From contig JAULSU010000006.1 in the NCBI GenBank assembly GCA_030512335.1, forward strand, positions 2,480,001-2,544,000: a stretch of DNA of 64,000 nt, in the 5' to 3' direction. The stretch comes from Immersiella caudata (taxonomy: Eukaryota > Ascomycota > Sordariomycetes > Sordariales > Lasiosphaeriaceae). The position numbers and the translations under genes are program-made. The stretch's first letter is position 1. Every line of letters begins with the position of its first letter. Shown piece by piece: positions 1 through 10,978 of this stretch. The notes beneath the pieces were generated by a model. It searched no databases and was not told the origin of the DNA. It was given only the letters and a program-made list of their open reading frames with translations.

Positions 1-45
1 GGCCGTCCGCAATGACGAGCCATCTACAAATCCAACTCCATCGCC

Positions 46-744
46 ATGTTTAAACGGTTCATCTCCCACAGAGGCTCCCTCGCTATCCCTCCTCGCGCAT
101 TACATCAATCGAAGCATCTCACTGCAGCGCCAATTCGCGCTCTCCAGCAGTTCATCAACCCACCGCAATCCCGTCCCGCAAGCACCACCCCGAAATTCAG
201 GATGACGAACTTCAAAACCCCCAGCAGCGACCCCCCGAAGCACGAGATGCAGTACTTCCCTGGGATGACGACCTCCCTGCCCTCCGAATCCCCCGAATTC
301 CGACGCGTCCTCTGGACAGGCCTCTATTCTCAAGTCGTGCTCATGACCGTCCCCGTTGGAGGTGACATCGGCGAGGAGGTATTACCCCTTCTCTCTTCCC
401 TCTTCCAGCTCAGAACTAACACACTCCAGATCCACACAGTCGACCAAATCCTCACCTTCACCTCCGGCACCGGCCTGGCCCAAGTCGGCGGCGCCGAGCA
501 GGTCGTCAACGCAGGCGACATGGTGGTTGTCCCGGCCGGAACGAAGCATCAGTTTCTGAATAAGGGCGACGTGCCGTTGGTGCTTTATACGGTGTACTCG
601 CCTGCCGAGCACAAGGCCACGACGGTGCATAAGACGAAGGAGGAGGGGGATCGCGAGGAGGAGGAGGGGATTGACGTGCCGCCGGCGTGGAGTCGGAGGA
701 GTAAGAAGCAGAATGAGGAAGATGGATGGGTTAAAGGGGAGTAA
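46..744 (+). CDS. Small cupin-domain protein, possible mitochondrial leader
   Basis: Predicted exons 46-378 and 430-744, giving 215 residues. The 51-nt intron 379-429 has a GTATTA donor, CTAAC at 416-420 and a CTCCAG end. It contains no stop and is a multiple of three, so the unspliced frame is also open, but splicing restores a clean cupin run (GGDIGEE then IHTVDQILTF). The core shows cupin motif 1 features followed by a GDMVVVPAGTKHQF stretch (motif 2), typical of a single-domain RmlC-like beta barrel. The first 50 residues are rich in Arg, Ser, Ala and His with almost no acid, suggesting a mitochondrial presequence. A second in-frame ATG at 202 (MTNFKTP) would give a leaderless form, so dual targeting is possible (inference). 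The C-terminus is Glu/Lys-rich. Enzymatic activity cannot be assigned. Confidence 0.8.
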   Translation: MFKRFISHRGSLAIPPRALHQSKHLTAAPIRALQQFINPPQSRPASTTPKFRMTNFKTPSSDPPKHEMQYFPGMTTSLPSESPEFRRVLWTGLYSQVVLMTVPVGGDIGEEVLPLLSSLFQLRTNTLQIHTVDQILTFTSGTGLAQVGGAEQVVNAGDMVVVPAGTKHQFLNKGDVPLVLYTVYSPAEHKATTVHKTKEEGDREEEEGIDVPPAWSRRSKKQNEEDGWVKGE

Positions 745-1092
745 GGGCGTTGTTTTGGGATAGTTGGTTGCTTGGTTTTGTAGTCTTGAAGATAATGATA
801 ACCACAATCTCTCCACATATACCGTTAGGTTTGTACGCGGAAGCAGGGAGGCAACTCTTCTCCCGCTATCACCTTATTGGAATGGAAATACCCCAAGGGG
901 AAGTGCATCCAAAAAGCAACACAACACAGAAGACCGTGGAGCTGCATGCTCGGGGCTGAACGAGAGTCCCGGCGCATCGGCATTGACACATGGAAGTCCA
1001 CCCCACACGGTCGATAGGTCTGCCTTGAGCAGCTTTTGAGCGAGGCCGCCTCGTCAATCATGTCAGGGGAGGAGTATGAGAACGGGCGGGCG

Positions 1093-1140
1093 CGAGGGCG
1101 AGGGCGAGGGCGAGGGCGAGGGCGAGGGCGAGGGCGAGGG
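1093..1140. repeat. (CGAGGG)8 hexanucleotide microsatellite
   Basis: Eight perfect copies of CGAGGG, purine-rich on the plus strand. It sits in the convergent intergenic space after the cupin gene. Confidence 0.97.
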
Positions 1141-1153
1141 CCAGGTTTCCGTA

Positions 1154-1198
1154 GGTTCATTGCCTCACGAACGGTTCATTGCCTCACGAACGGTTCAT
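1154..1198. repeat. 19-bp tandem duplication
   Basis: Two identical 19-bp units starting GGTTCATTGCC (1154-1172 and 1173-1191), followed by a 7-base partial third copy. It begins 14 bases after the hexamer array. Confidence 0.95.
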
Positions 1199-2641
1199 CT
1201 GCAAGAAAAAGGTGAGTAGGGTGCGCAAACGTGAGCCAGTCTGAGCAACCCTGATCGGGACTGAGCCAACCCTGAGCCAGGATGAGCATCATCATGTGTT
1301 GATATTCATTCCACACCCCAGTCTGCATCATAGGTTTCGTACCTTGTATATCAAGATTAATTTTTCATAATTTTCATTTTTATTTCTGTCGGTGGCAAAT
1401 CCTGCATCTCACCTGCGGATGCTTGAGCATCAGCGCAGGGGGACAGTTGAAAACATGTTTCTTGAGTTGATGCCAGAGCACATGCTCTTCAAAGACAAGA
1501 CCGTCAGCCATGACTTGGTACTCTAGCGGTTTAGATGAGCAGGTAGAAAGTAGGTCTGGTTGATGGGGGGATACTTTATTCAACTTGTGCTAAGAGCGGC
1601 AGTGGGTGCGAGTGTGATGATGGAGAAAAGAAAATACGACAACCTCCACAACTTTGAAAGCTTTTTAAATGCCAAAATGTTCCTAGTGAACTATCCTTGC
1701 CAAATAGACTTGCCATCCTGTCCACCACACACGCATCACTGTTTATTTTGCATCCTGTTTCTGTCTGTCGTAGTTGGAATGTTTTTGCTGGCGAAGTCTT
1801 TGTTTCCAACGCTCGCTTCGGAGCACCAAGACATCTGTTCTGCGGCAGTTGCAATCGCATTCTCCTGTACAGCCCGCGAGCATCAAAGACTCTTGAGCAG
1901 AACAAAGCGCTCGTTCTTGCAGACATTCGATACTTGGGGAGTCGGTGGCGTTGCTTTCAGAGGAAGGGTGTCGTGCCTGAGCCCGAGCCTAAGCGGCGGT
2001 CGAAGTGTTTCACAAGGAGACCCCGTCCGCGCCCAGTTCTCGGCACCCAGCACTCCCCAAGTCTCTGAATGGCCTCATCGCCATTACCAAGGCCTCAAAA
2101 CCAAGACATCATCAATCTCAAGCACAAGTCACAAGTCAAAAGTCACAATTGAAGAATCAGGTGTAAAAAAGAGCAAGACATATTCCATACAACGCTGCGC
2201 GCGCTTCATCCACCCATTCGGGCCCCGCCCTTAAGAGCGACGGATGCTGTGGGAAAACTGAGCAAAACCCACAGCTGGGGGCGACTAGCCAGCGGGCAGA
2301 GGCTCAGATGTAAACCCCGCTGGTGCTAGACCAGTCGTAAAAAAACAGCAAACTATAAATACAACGCCACAGAGGGCAACCGTACACCCAAACAAAGACC
2401 ACCACCCCAATGTCGGCCAGTCCCACTTGACAAAACCTCCACCACGATAAGCAGCCTTGAAATCCCCCCGAAACTCTTGCAACAACCTCCCCAGAGCCTA
2501 TGCCCTCTAAGCAACCTCAAGCGTACAAGACCCCTAAAGCTACTGGCAATCACGAGCGCCCTCTTCCAGTTCGTCCTCCCCAAGTCTTGCCCAGTCCGTC
2601 TCCTCGTAAACCTCCAGCCGACTCAAGAAACCCCGTCAGGT

Positions 2642-5609
2642 TCAAGACGAAACCGGATACCCATTGTATATTCCCGATGGAATCACAACACCGCGATTGC
2701 TCATGATCGACTGAATCCTCGAGAGGACACGTCGCTTCACTTTTTCGAGCCCATAGTGAGCGGGAAGTCGAGCAGAGTCCATCAGCATACCGTCGTTCCT
2801 GTCGTAGAAGAACTTCGCTATCCAGTCGCCGCAAAGCACCGGAAGCTGGAAGACAGCTTTGTCGTCGCCCATATCAACACGTGCTGGCACCTCCATGACG
2901 AGGCTAAGCTGGAACGTGTGGATAAGGCTAACGTCGCTGTGGGGGATTGAACCATTCTCTGGCGACACCAGGAGTTCCTCGAACACTTTGGGGATCACCT
3001 TTTCGGTCATAAATCCATTGAATTTATCGCCAGTGAACAGTCGCCACTTCGGCCGGTTCGATGGAGGGGCTGCGGGAGCCGCGGCTGTTCCATTCCCATG
3101 GGCATTCGCAGTTGCCGCCACCCCGGAGGACAATGGTGCCTGATAAACCGCAGGTGCAGGATCTGCCACGTTGACCTCCGCAGATAGGCTACCTCCAGAA
3201 GCGTGCATTACAGCTGGACCCGAGGGCCCGGTGACTGTTCCGCTCGCCGTCGAACCCGAAGTGGTTAACGGTTTCTCCTCGCGCATCCCAACAACCTCGT
3301 CTGTAGAAGAAGTAGCCTGGGAATCAGACTTTTTCTTTCCACGCCTTCGGTCCTTCGGGAGAAGATACGACCGGCTAGGAATTGTAGAGTTGTGGAAGAC
3401 TGCTGTCTCTCCAGAGGAGGCGACTGCAACCGAGTTTGCCGGACCATCATCATCGACATTGGATAAGTCAAGAGACCTCGCTAGAAACTTGAACTTCTCC
3501 TTACGCTGCATCACCTCATGTCCGTACACCCTAGAGGCTTTTGACTTCTTGGGAGCAGGTGGATCCGTTGTCGAGTTGCCATGCTTCATTGCTGCATCAG
3601 ACAGAGTCTGAATAGGCGACGGTACGGCATTGCCCGAGTTCTGTGAAAGAGGGGCGAAGGCATACTGAACTGGACCCTTTGCTGATTCCAAAGATTGGGC
3701 AACCACACCGTTGACAGAGGCCGAAGCTGGATTCGACGGGGGAGCTTGTTTCTCCGGAACAACATTGGTTACCGCATTACGCCGACGATGTTCTGCAGGT
3801 TTCCCGTTCGGACGCCATCGGGGAGCGTTGGCGATGGGGGCTACCTTTGCCGGAGTCTGAGGCGGAGCGACAACAGCGGAAGCTGAATTCGGCACCCAAG
3901 ACAGAGGAGCGGCGGGGGTAAACGATGCCCGTGTCGTTTCCTGTGCCGCATACCCAAAACGGATATTCGGTGAGGCTGGAGCGGGCGAGGCAAACTGGCG
4001 CTTGAGTCTTTCCACTGGCGGCGTGTCGATGTCCGCGATGTCTGCGATGTCCATCATGGCAACATCCTCCTGGCCATTGTCTGCCGAAGTAAACGCTGGA
4101 CCGGTGGGAGGGCTGATATAGAGGGTCATCGCCGAGTGTGAAAGACCCGTGAGAGAGTGTGTGACGGGGGAACCCTGCTCCGTCATGTTAGAATAGCCAT
4201 AAAGAGAACTGAACATACAACTTACGACGTCTACGTCTTCGTCCATCTTATCCTCGATCCAATGCTCCAAACTGGGCGATGACGGCGCGGTGAGAGTGGG
4301 GTTGGACCCAAACTGCGAGGGCGACGCAAGCACCAACTCCGACTGGAGTGCTGTGTAACTACGTGAAGCCTGTGCAGTAACCGCGGCAGCATGCAAAGGA
4401 AGAAGACCCTGTTCCTGGCTTGATTCTCTCGGGGGGGGACCGGCCGCCTCTCTCCACAAGCCGGACGGGATGTAATCGGTGTCAAAGGGTTGAGCAACAG
4501 GGGAACCCTTCTTGCGATATTTCTTCCACTTGTTGTAGAACGATTGATGATCTTCCCTCTCTGATTGGTGAGCTACCGCAAAAAGCCGCTGCTGTTCAGC
4601 GATCTCGTCTCGAGAGTCAGAGACCTGCCCTTGCACGCGTCGGATCTCTTCCTTCAGGTCTTTGATATTATCGTAGTTGGTCTTGATCGCAAGACGGACA
4701 GAGTCAATCTGCTTCTCAAGCCAATCGACCTTCAAATCCCTGAGCCAGTCTGTGATGAGTCAGGGTTAGCAATTGATCAATTGTGTTGCAGATGAATTGA
4801 TGGTGAGATGGGTGGTGACAAGCGAATTGTCGAAGATGAACAAAGAAATGAGCAATGGGAATGATAATGAACATGAAGCGACGATGAGAGCATAGGGAAA
4901 TGAAGCGATGACAAAGGTGATTGATCCTCAAAACGATGATGATGATCGGCAATTGCAACGATGCTCATGAACAATTGGAAATAGAAGATGGAGTAAAGAA
5001 CTTACAGAGTCGAGAAAGTGTCGTCGGTTCCTCCCACGTAGCTTCCCGATAGATAGCCAGATAGTCTTTCAGCAACCGCCGAGTGAGTGCCATTCCCAAG
5101 CCGCGATGGCGGAGGATTGGGTCAAGCTCACGACAGTGGTGCCAAAGAGCTCTCCGCAGGTGCTTGATGCTGTGTACTTGCCCGCCGTACTCTTCCAGTA
5201 GCTTGTCGTACTCGGTGTCGAGCGTCTGTCGAGTGGAACCCTCAATTAAGAAGATATCCAAGACGCTAACGAGCAGCCTCGTATCGCTGGTGCCTAGAAA
5301 ATTAGCAGTGGCAAATGCCACACCCAGAACTAACCAGATAACCCCCAGAAGAAACCTAATGGCCCGAAGACCATGACTGGCACGATGGCCGTGAGCCCTG
5401 TCAATCAGCAGAACTGAACTTACTGACGACAAGAAAAAAATGAGTGCGAGGGCTCCCAAGGCGTTGCCGACATTTTCGAGGTCGAGGCCATACCAGGCGG
5501 ACATCCACACACCAACGCTTGAAACAGCGACCGAAGCCGCTACTCCAACGTGGCGGAGACGCAAACCTAGCACGACCAAGAGTGCTGCGAGAAGGCCGGA
5601 AAAAGGCAT
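2642..5609 (-). CDS. Unrecognised membrane and coiled-coil protein with long disordered region
   Basis: Predicted exons on the minus strand 5609-5006, 4749-4226 and 4174-2642, about 886 residues. Intron 1 (5005-4750) has a GTAAG donor, GCTAAC and CATCACAG. Intron 2 (4225-4175, 51 nt, stop-free) has GTAAGT, TCTAAC and GAGCAG. The first 130 residues carry about three hydrophobic segments (for example the one around LLAALLVVLG). A charged helical region follows, with a coiled-coil-like stretch near residues 205-265 (DWLEKQIDSVRL onward). Then comes a Ser/Pro/Ala-rich disordered middle with basic patches (KDRRRGKKK). The last 120 residues look ordered again (KWRLFTGDKFNGF to the end). I do not recognise the family. 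A GTAAGT at about 5423 and a CTAG at about 5295 could mark a further intron in the membrane region, but splicing there breaks the frame, so I left it unspliced. Confidence 0.7.
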
Positions 5610-8600
5610 CGTGAAAAGAAAATGAATTCAAATCAAGTGTCAATGTGGTAAAGAGGCAATCGGTATGCGAAGGCGATCGAAATCGGAATCTCTTGCGATG
5701 TGAACTCTTTGTGCACCGTAGTGTGAAGAAGAAAAGAAGAAGAGAGGAAGGAGGGGCAGGTGCGAAAATATGAAATAGTGGCAGGCACGTAGGCGCGGGG
5801 CCCACTCGCTGGCGACGACGACAACACCTCTACAACTAGCAGGGAGTGATCAGATGACCGACTTGCCTAGCAGATGAGATCATTCAATGTTTGCAATTAT
5901 TATCTAGATATTCTAGCCGCTTTCTGCATTGATCCGAGTTGCATCCACGATGCTTCTTGTCGATGTTGAGAAGGTAAACACACCCCTTTCTCTCTGCCGC
6001 AGCGGCGTTCAGCGCCATCCGTGCTGGGCAGCCCCATCATCTAGCCTATGTGAGAAATTGAATTATACAGAGCATTAAGATAAATCGATGATATGAATAT
6101 ATCTAATTGCCATGGTAATCCATTGCACTTGATGTCCTCCTGGCTTGACGGTGTCGCAGACATAGATCGCTTCAAGTTTTGAGTTGCGAGCAGTGCAGAC
6201 CCTGCGATGGTATCGACCTCTCTCGGCATCACTGCTACACCAAGCCGCCACCCATTAAGAACGATCAGTCTCCGCAATACAGCCCGGCCCGGCCCATTTG
6301 TAGAAACTTTGCTGAAGTCTTTTCTGCTTGGTCCAGTTTGCGACGCAATCCATCGTGGTCGCTCACCTTCAAACGGTAGAATCTCTTGCATCGAGCGCCC
6401 CCACAGCTGCTCTCAGGAATTCCAATCTCAAATTTGATTTTAAGCACGCTGTGATTGCATGGCACTAGGCTAGCACCACGTCCAACCTCAGCCTGGTGGT
6501 TGGGATGTCGTTGGCACGCGAGACGAAACTCCCAATGCGGAAGGCGGCGAGAGCGGCAGAATCTACCCGCTAAAACCGCCCAACATCATCGCACCACAGT
6601 TACTGAGGAAGATAGGTGTTTTATTCTCTCGCTGTGCGAACTCCCATTTAAAGCCCTTGGTTTATTGCTTCGAGCTAATTTTATATGGCTTTGTTTGCGC
6701 AGGCGGCGGCAAGGCGCGACAGCACTGACAGCGCAGCGACCAGAAAGACCGCTGCTGTCCTTCTTTATCTGTTGTTTTCATTGTCATCTATCCAGTTGTT
6801 TAAACCCTTTCAAACATCGTGACATCTCAATGAGTCCCCCGCCGCCGCGGTCACCATTGGAATTATGGCGACTGCATCATCACCAACCTGTTTGGCGTTC
6901 AGGCGACGAGTGACCACAATAGAGCATGGCCATCAACTCGATTGAATCCAGTCTGAATTGAACAGTCAAGGCAATCATGAAACTCGCATCCATGTAGTAG
7001 CGATGGGAAGCTGACATTTTCCAGGCAGAGATGGCCGAAAACAGCGATGTCTCCCGTTTACAACGGCTTCAAGCCAGAATTGGGAATCGTATTGCTATCT
7101 AGGTATTGCTTGCACGAGCCTGCAGAAATTGGGAGACTCTTATCGAATCGTGAGCAGGATGCAGGTGCTCTTCTATCGGAAACTGATCTCAGCGGCTGCG
7201 AGCCTCCAGGCGATCTGGATGGCGCATTTAGGCCACAAAGAACACCGACACTGCATCGGTTTCTGAGGGCTCTTCAGGTCTTCTATGACGAGACAGCATG
7301 TGCGGGTGTTTAAGCAACATATGTAGGGACCACCAGGGCCTAGCATCTGAATAGGTTGAGACAGGCAAGCACGCGAAGCTTGAAATAATGATTGCAACAC
7401 CGACGAGGAGGTAGGTTAGGTCACCATGACACTTGATCTTAGTCAAGCATCGAGCAAGAGCTAGAAAGCTTGTCCATCTTTCGTCACATCAAGCTAGGAG
7501 GCATGCGTGGCTTCAATTTGACGAAAGTTGAGTGATGATACCAAGGTTTCAAGCACAAATCTTTTTGGACCATTCGAGACGAGCATTCATACTTTCATTG
7601 ATGCTAGCGGACGCTTGACTGTTGCAAGAGGAAAATTGAGAGGAAGGAAAATAATATTGGCCGACGTGTTCAAATCTTATTGCATACGACGCTCCACTAC
7701 AAAATATTCCTTGGATGTGCGACAGAATTTTGATGGTCAGATACCTAATCAGCAAAGCTTGTTACCATCTCGCAGTCAGAGGGAGATCCGTTGCACTTCC
7801 GTGGGACTGCACCAGGCTTTTCCTTCCGTCCCTCCGAAGCAACCGACGGTCCCAGGAGCTAGAAGGTCCCCTTGAGACACATAACGGCTGGCGGCTACGA
7901 TGGTGGCGACGAGAAAGTAGCGATGCCCAATGAATGACCACAGTTCCCTTATGTTGTCGGGTGGAGTGCTGCGGGAAGGGCTTGTCACGGCAGCTTGTTG
8001 GAAAAGGCGCGCGCCAGATGACCACAGGAGCGACTCGAAGAGTCTGACACGCCGTGGAAAGCTCCCTAGGAGCAGACAACCTCCACGGGGGATCTACCAA
8101 GCACAAAGGAACGACCGTAAGAGCAAATATACCCAAGTTTGTGGCTATATTGCCAAACTCTCCCCCGAACCGTCTTGAAAGCCTGCGCAAAGCAGCTTGC
8201 CACAGACGAGTAGACTGAGTTCCTCAACACGGTCGCGACAGTGAATCTGACAAAATCTTGCCGCCATGGCACCCAAATTGCCTGAAGCTGCCCAGATCTA
8301 AACTTAGGTATAATAGTAGTGGCAGTACCGATGCTAGCGGGCAAACGTAATGGGCTCTTTGGCAGGGTTGAGGCAGTGGCGGTAGCCATGTAAAGGGCGT
8401 AGGTGCCCTAAACATGCCATTCACGAAGTTTCAGACCCGCTCGCGAACCCTCAGCGCCATTTCCAAGCCAGCCACAGCGGCATACTCCCCTGAGAGCTAA
8501 GGTAGGGCGCCAAAAACCCTTGGTACGCTGAAATCTCTCGCACAAATTGGCCAGAACTTTGCAGACGAACCGAGCGATGGACATCCACGAGCTTGTGAGA

Positions 8601-8665
8601 TTCGGGGACAAAAAGGCCAGCCTCCCCCCAGTTCTGTCGCTTTTCTCTTCCCTCTCAGCATTACT

Positions 8666-8803
8666 TATCGCATCGCATCTCATCGCATCTCATCGCATCT
8701 CATCGCATCTCATCGCATCTCATCGCATCGCATCTCATCTCATCGCATCGCATCTCATCGCATCGCATCTCATCGCATCGCATCTCATCGCATCGCATCG
8801 CGG
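8666..8803. repeat. CATCK pentanucleotide array
   Basis: About 27 tandem pentamers, alternating mostly between CATCG and CATCT, with changing order from left (regular CATCGCATCT pairs) to right (CATCGCATCGCATCT triplets). The two unit types suggest expansion of 10- and 15-bp higher-order units. Confidence 0.95.
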
Positions 8804-8960
8804 TTCATCTTCCTCTACTTCGCCCTCTTCGAAGACATCAACAACCCACCCTCTTCTTCGCCCGTCTGTCCAGGCCTTGCTCGGAAACCAGGCCGCCGCC
8901 AGCGCCGCAGTAACCTCCACCGCGACCTTCATCGTAAGTCTTCGCCAAAGAATGGATGTT

Positions 8961-9760
8961 ATTGCGGCGGTGGTGGCGGCTTGATCTTCAGGCGGGGAAA
9001 GGACGCGACAGTCGAGCTGCGAGGAGGGTGTGTCTGATTATCTCCACCTCACACAATCTCCACAACTCTCGGAATTCTCAAAACTCTCATTTCAATGCTC
9101 ATCCATCACCCCCCCCCCCAACTTTCCTCACTCCCCGCCTGTCCGTTTCACACCCAGAACTCCGCCCCAACTTCGCAATAACCTGCTTATAAGAGTTCGA
9201 TAGCTCGCAGGCAGTTTATTGCGGCGGTGGTGGCAGACTTTCTGGAGGTGGAATGGGCAGTCGGAGAGAAAGCAGACGTGAGGCTGATAATCCCCTTCAC
9301 TCCGTTTCTCTTTTCCTATCCCTTTCCCATGCCCTTCAAAAGTTTCATTCTCATCCACCACCCCCTCAAACTCTTCACTCCCCGACTGTCCGCTTCAACC
9401 CCACAGTTCCGTCCCACTGCCGCAATACCCTGCCCGGAGAGTTTGCAAGCTCATGCCCAGGCGGTTTATCGCGGCGGTGGTGGCGCGGATCACTGGAGAT
9501 GGAATGGACGGACAGTCGGGTAGTGAGGAGTTTGTGAGGCTGATGGTTTCCCTGCGCCTGCTTCATTTCACTCCGATCGCTCAATGGCCGTCGCGCACTC
9601 TCACTCCCCATCTCTCATCTGCCCGCTCCCTCTGCGCCTAATGTTCCGTTACTTTCGCCATGAAAGCATCCCCGTGAAGATCCGCGGGTTCAGAGGGTTG
9701 GTTTTGCGGCGGCGGTGACGCGATCGCTTGCGCGGAGGAATGCGGGTAGTTGGGTTGCGG
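8961..9760. repeat. Diverged tandem repeat, period about 235-260 bp
   Basis: The landmark GCGGCGGTGGTGGC-like core recurs at about 8963, 9221, 9471 and, more diverged, 9706. Between the cores, other blocks recur in the same order: a purine-rich GGAATGG/GACAGTCGG block, a GTGAGGCTGAT block, a CTCCCCGCCTGTCCG-type block (about 9134, 9380, 9605) and a GCAATAACCTGC-type block (about 9175, 9421). Spacing is roughly 258, 250 and 235 bp. Copies differ by many substitutions and small indels. Confidence 0.75.
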
Positions 9761-10978
9761 GGAGACGATAGCCGCGACAGTCTTGAAGTGGAGGCCTTCA
9801 TGTTTGTGCCCGCGCTGAGGAAGGGGGCCGCGGCCGAGTTCCTTTTATGTCTTGCGATCTTGCGCTGCGCCCAGTGTCGCTTCGCAGTTTGCGCATTTCA
9901 CGGCCGAATTTTCTTGAAATTTTGCGGGTGGCGTCCCAGGGCTGTGGTGGAGGTCAGCGGGGACGCCCATCCAGATCATAACGAGGAGACGAGAGGTTAG
10001 CTTCCGCAAAATCACCCTATTAGCGAGTGCTCCGGAACCTGGGGGCGAACCGATTCGTGTCAAAAGTAGCATGTAGAGGAAGTTGTCGAGTCGAGTGACG
10101 TTGAGAGAGGCTTAAATATTCTGGCACCACAAAAATCGGTCATGGTTTGAGTCAATCCCCAGTTTAATTCAAATTCATGAAAATAAGCTCAAAATACTAC
10201 GGTTTGCCAGATTGGGAACCAAGTTTCGCCCCCTGGAAATCATGGCTTCCGAGCCTATGCGTGTGCCATGAGATCGGACTGAGAACTAGGTACGTACGCC
10301 GTTGAAAACGAGCGCCGTCTGGGGGGGTACCAACTCAGATCAACACTTATCTCGGAGATGCTCGTGGTGTAGCCGAAGGTCTCAGTCATCAGTCCCACTC
10401 GTCTCCAGTCACGCCGGGGTGGACACATATTCTATTATTTTTAAGTGTATGTTCCTCCAGGGCTGAGATATCTGTTCTTTCAAAATTCTAGAACCCCTAG
10501 CTAGCACTTCTCCCATTTCTTGCGCCCTTGCTACCTACCTCCCCGCCTGACTTGGCCCTCATTACCTTTTACCCACCACCTCAGCTTGCGTCGCTATATC
10601 ATTTTCGGCAAATTATCATCACCGCGCAAGTCCTCCACGCTTTTGAACAAGCATCACAAGCTGACCCCACCACCACCTTATCAACACAAGCAGGCAAGGA
10701 AGTTGACGGCAAAACACGTTCATAAATGACTACCCAAAGTATACGCCAGGTCATCTCAGTGTAAATAAACATATATCCCCTGCCGCCCACCAAACCGAGC
10801 CCCCCTCCACCTTTTCTTTTCCACTCTGCGAAGAGCATATATCCCCCGCGCCACATCCCCAGCAAGGAAGACAGTCGTAAATCGTCTCTGATGGCCCCAA
10901 CGACCGCCCCAAAAGCAAACCAAAAGACTCCAAAATTGCGTTTCTCAGCCAGATACACCTCACCCCAACAAGAACGTA

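Larger units (their letters stand above)
745..2641. other. Intergenic region without convincing gene
   Basis: Lies between the 3' ends of the cupin gene (+) and the membrane/coiled-coil gene (-), so the two genes converge. It holds a GC-rich hexamer array (1093-1140), a 19-bp tandem duplication (1154-1198) and, at about 1230-1292, loose repeats of a GAGCCAACCCT-like unit. Open frames here (such as 1560-2234) have no recognisable domain and look like chance. Confidence 0.6.
5610..10978. other. 5.4 kb gene-free region
   Basis: Upstream of the membrane/coiled-coil gene and downstream of the caspase-C2H2 gene. No frame longer than about 145 codons shows a domain or sensible composition. It contains a pentamer array (8666-8803), a diverged long tandem repeat (about 8961-9760) and A/T-rich stretches near 10080-10500. 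A TTCATC|GTAAGT donor-like site at about 8933, following an Ala/Ser/Thr-rich open stretch, could be the end of an exon of a decayed gene. I found no continuation. Confidence 0.6.

Noticed and set aside
1560..2234. 224-codon open frame with one hydrophobic segment
   Set aside because: A single possible membrane helix in otherwise patternless sequence; no splice or promoter context.
8547..8984. 145-codon open frame with ISSH/IASH repeats
   Set aside because: Most of it is translation of the CATCK array; kept only as a note about the orphan donor.
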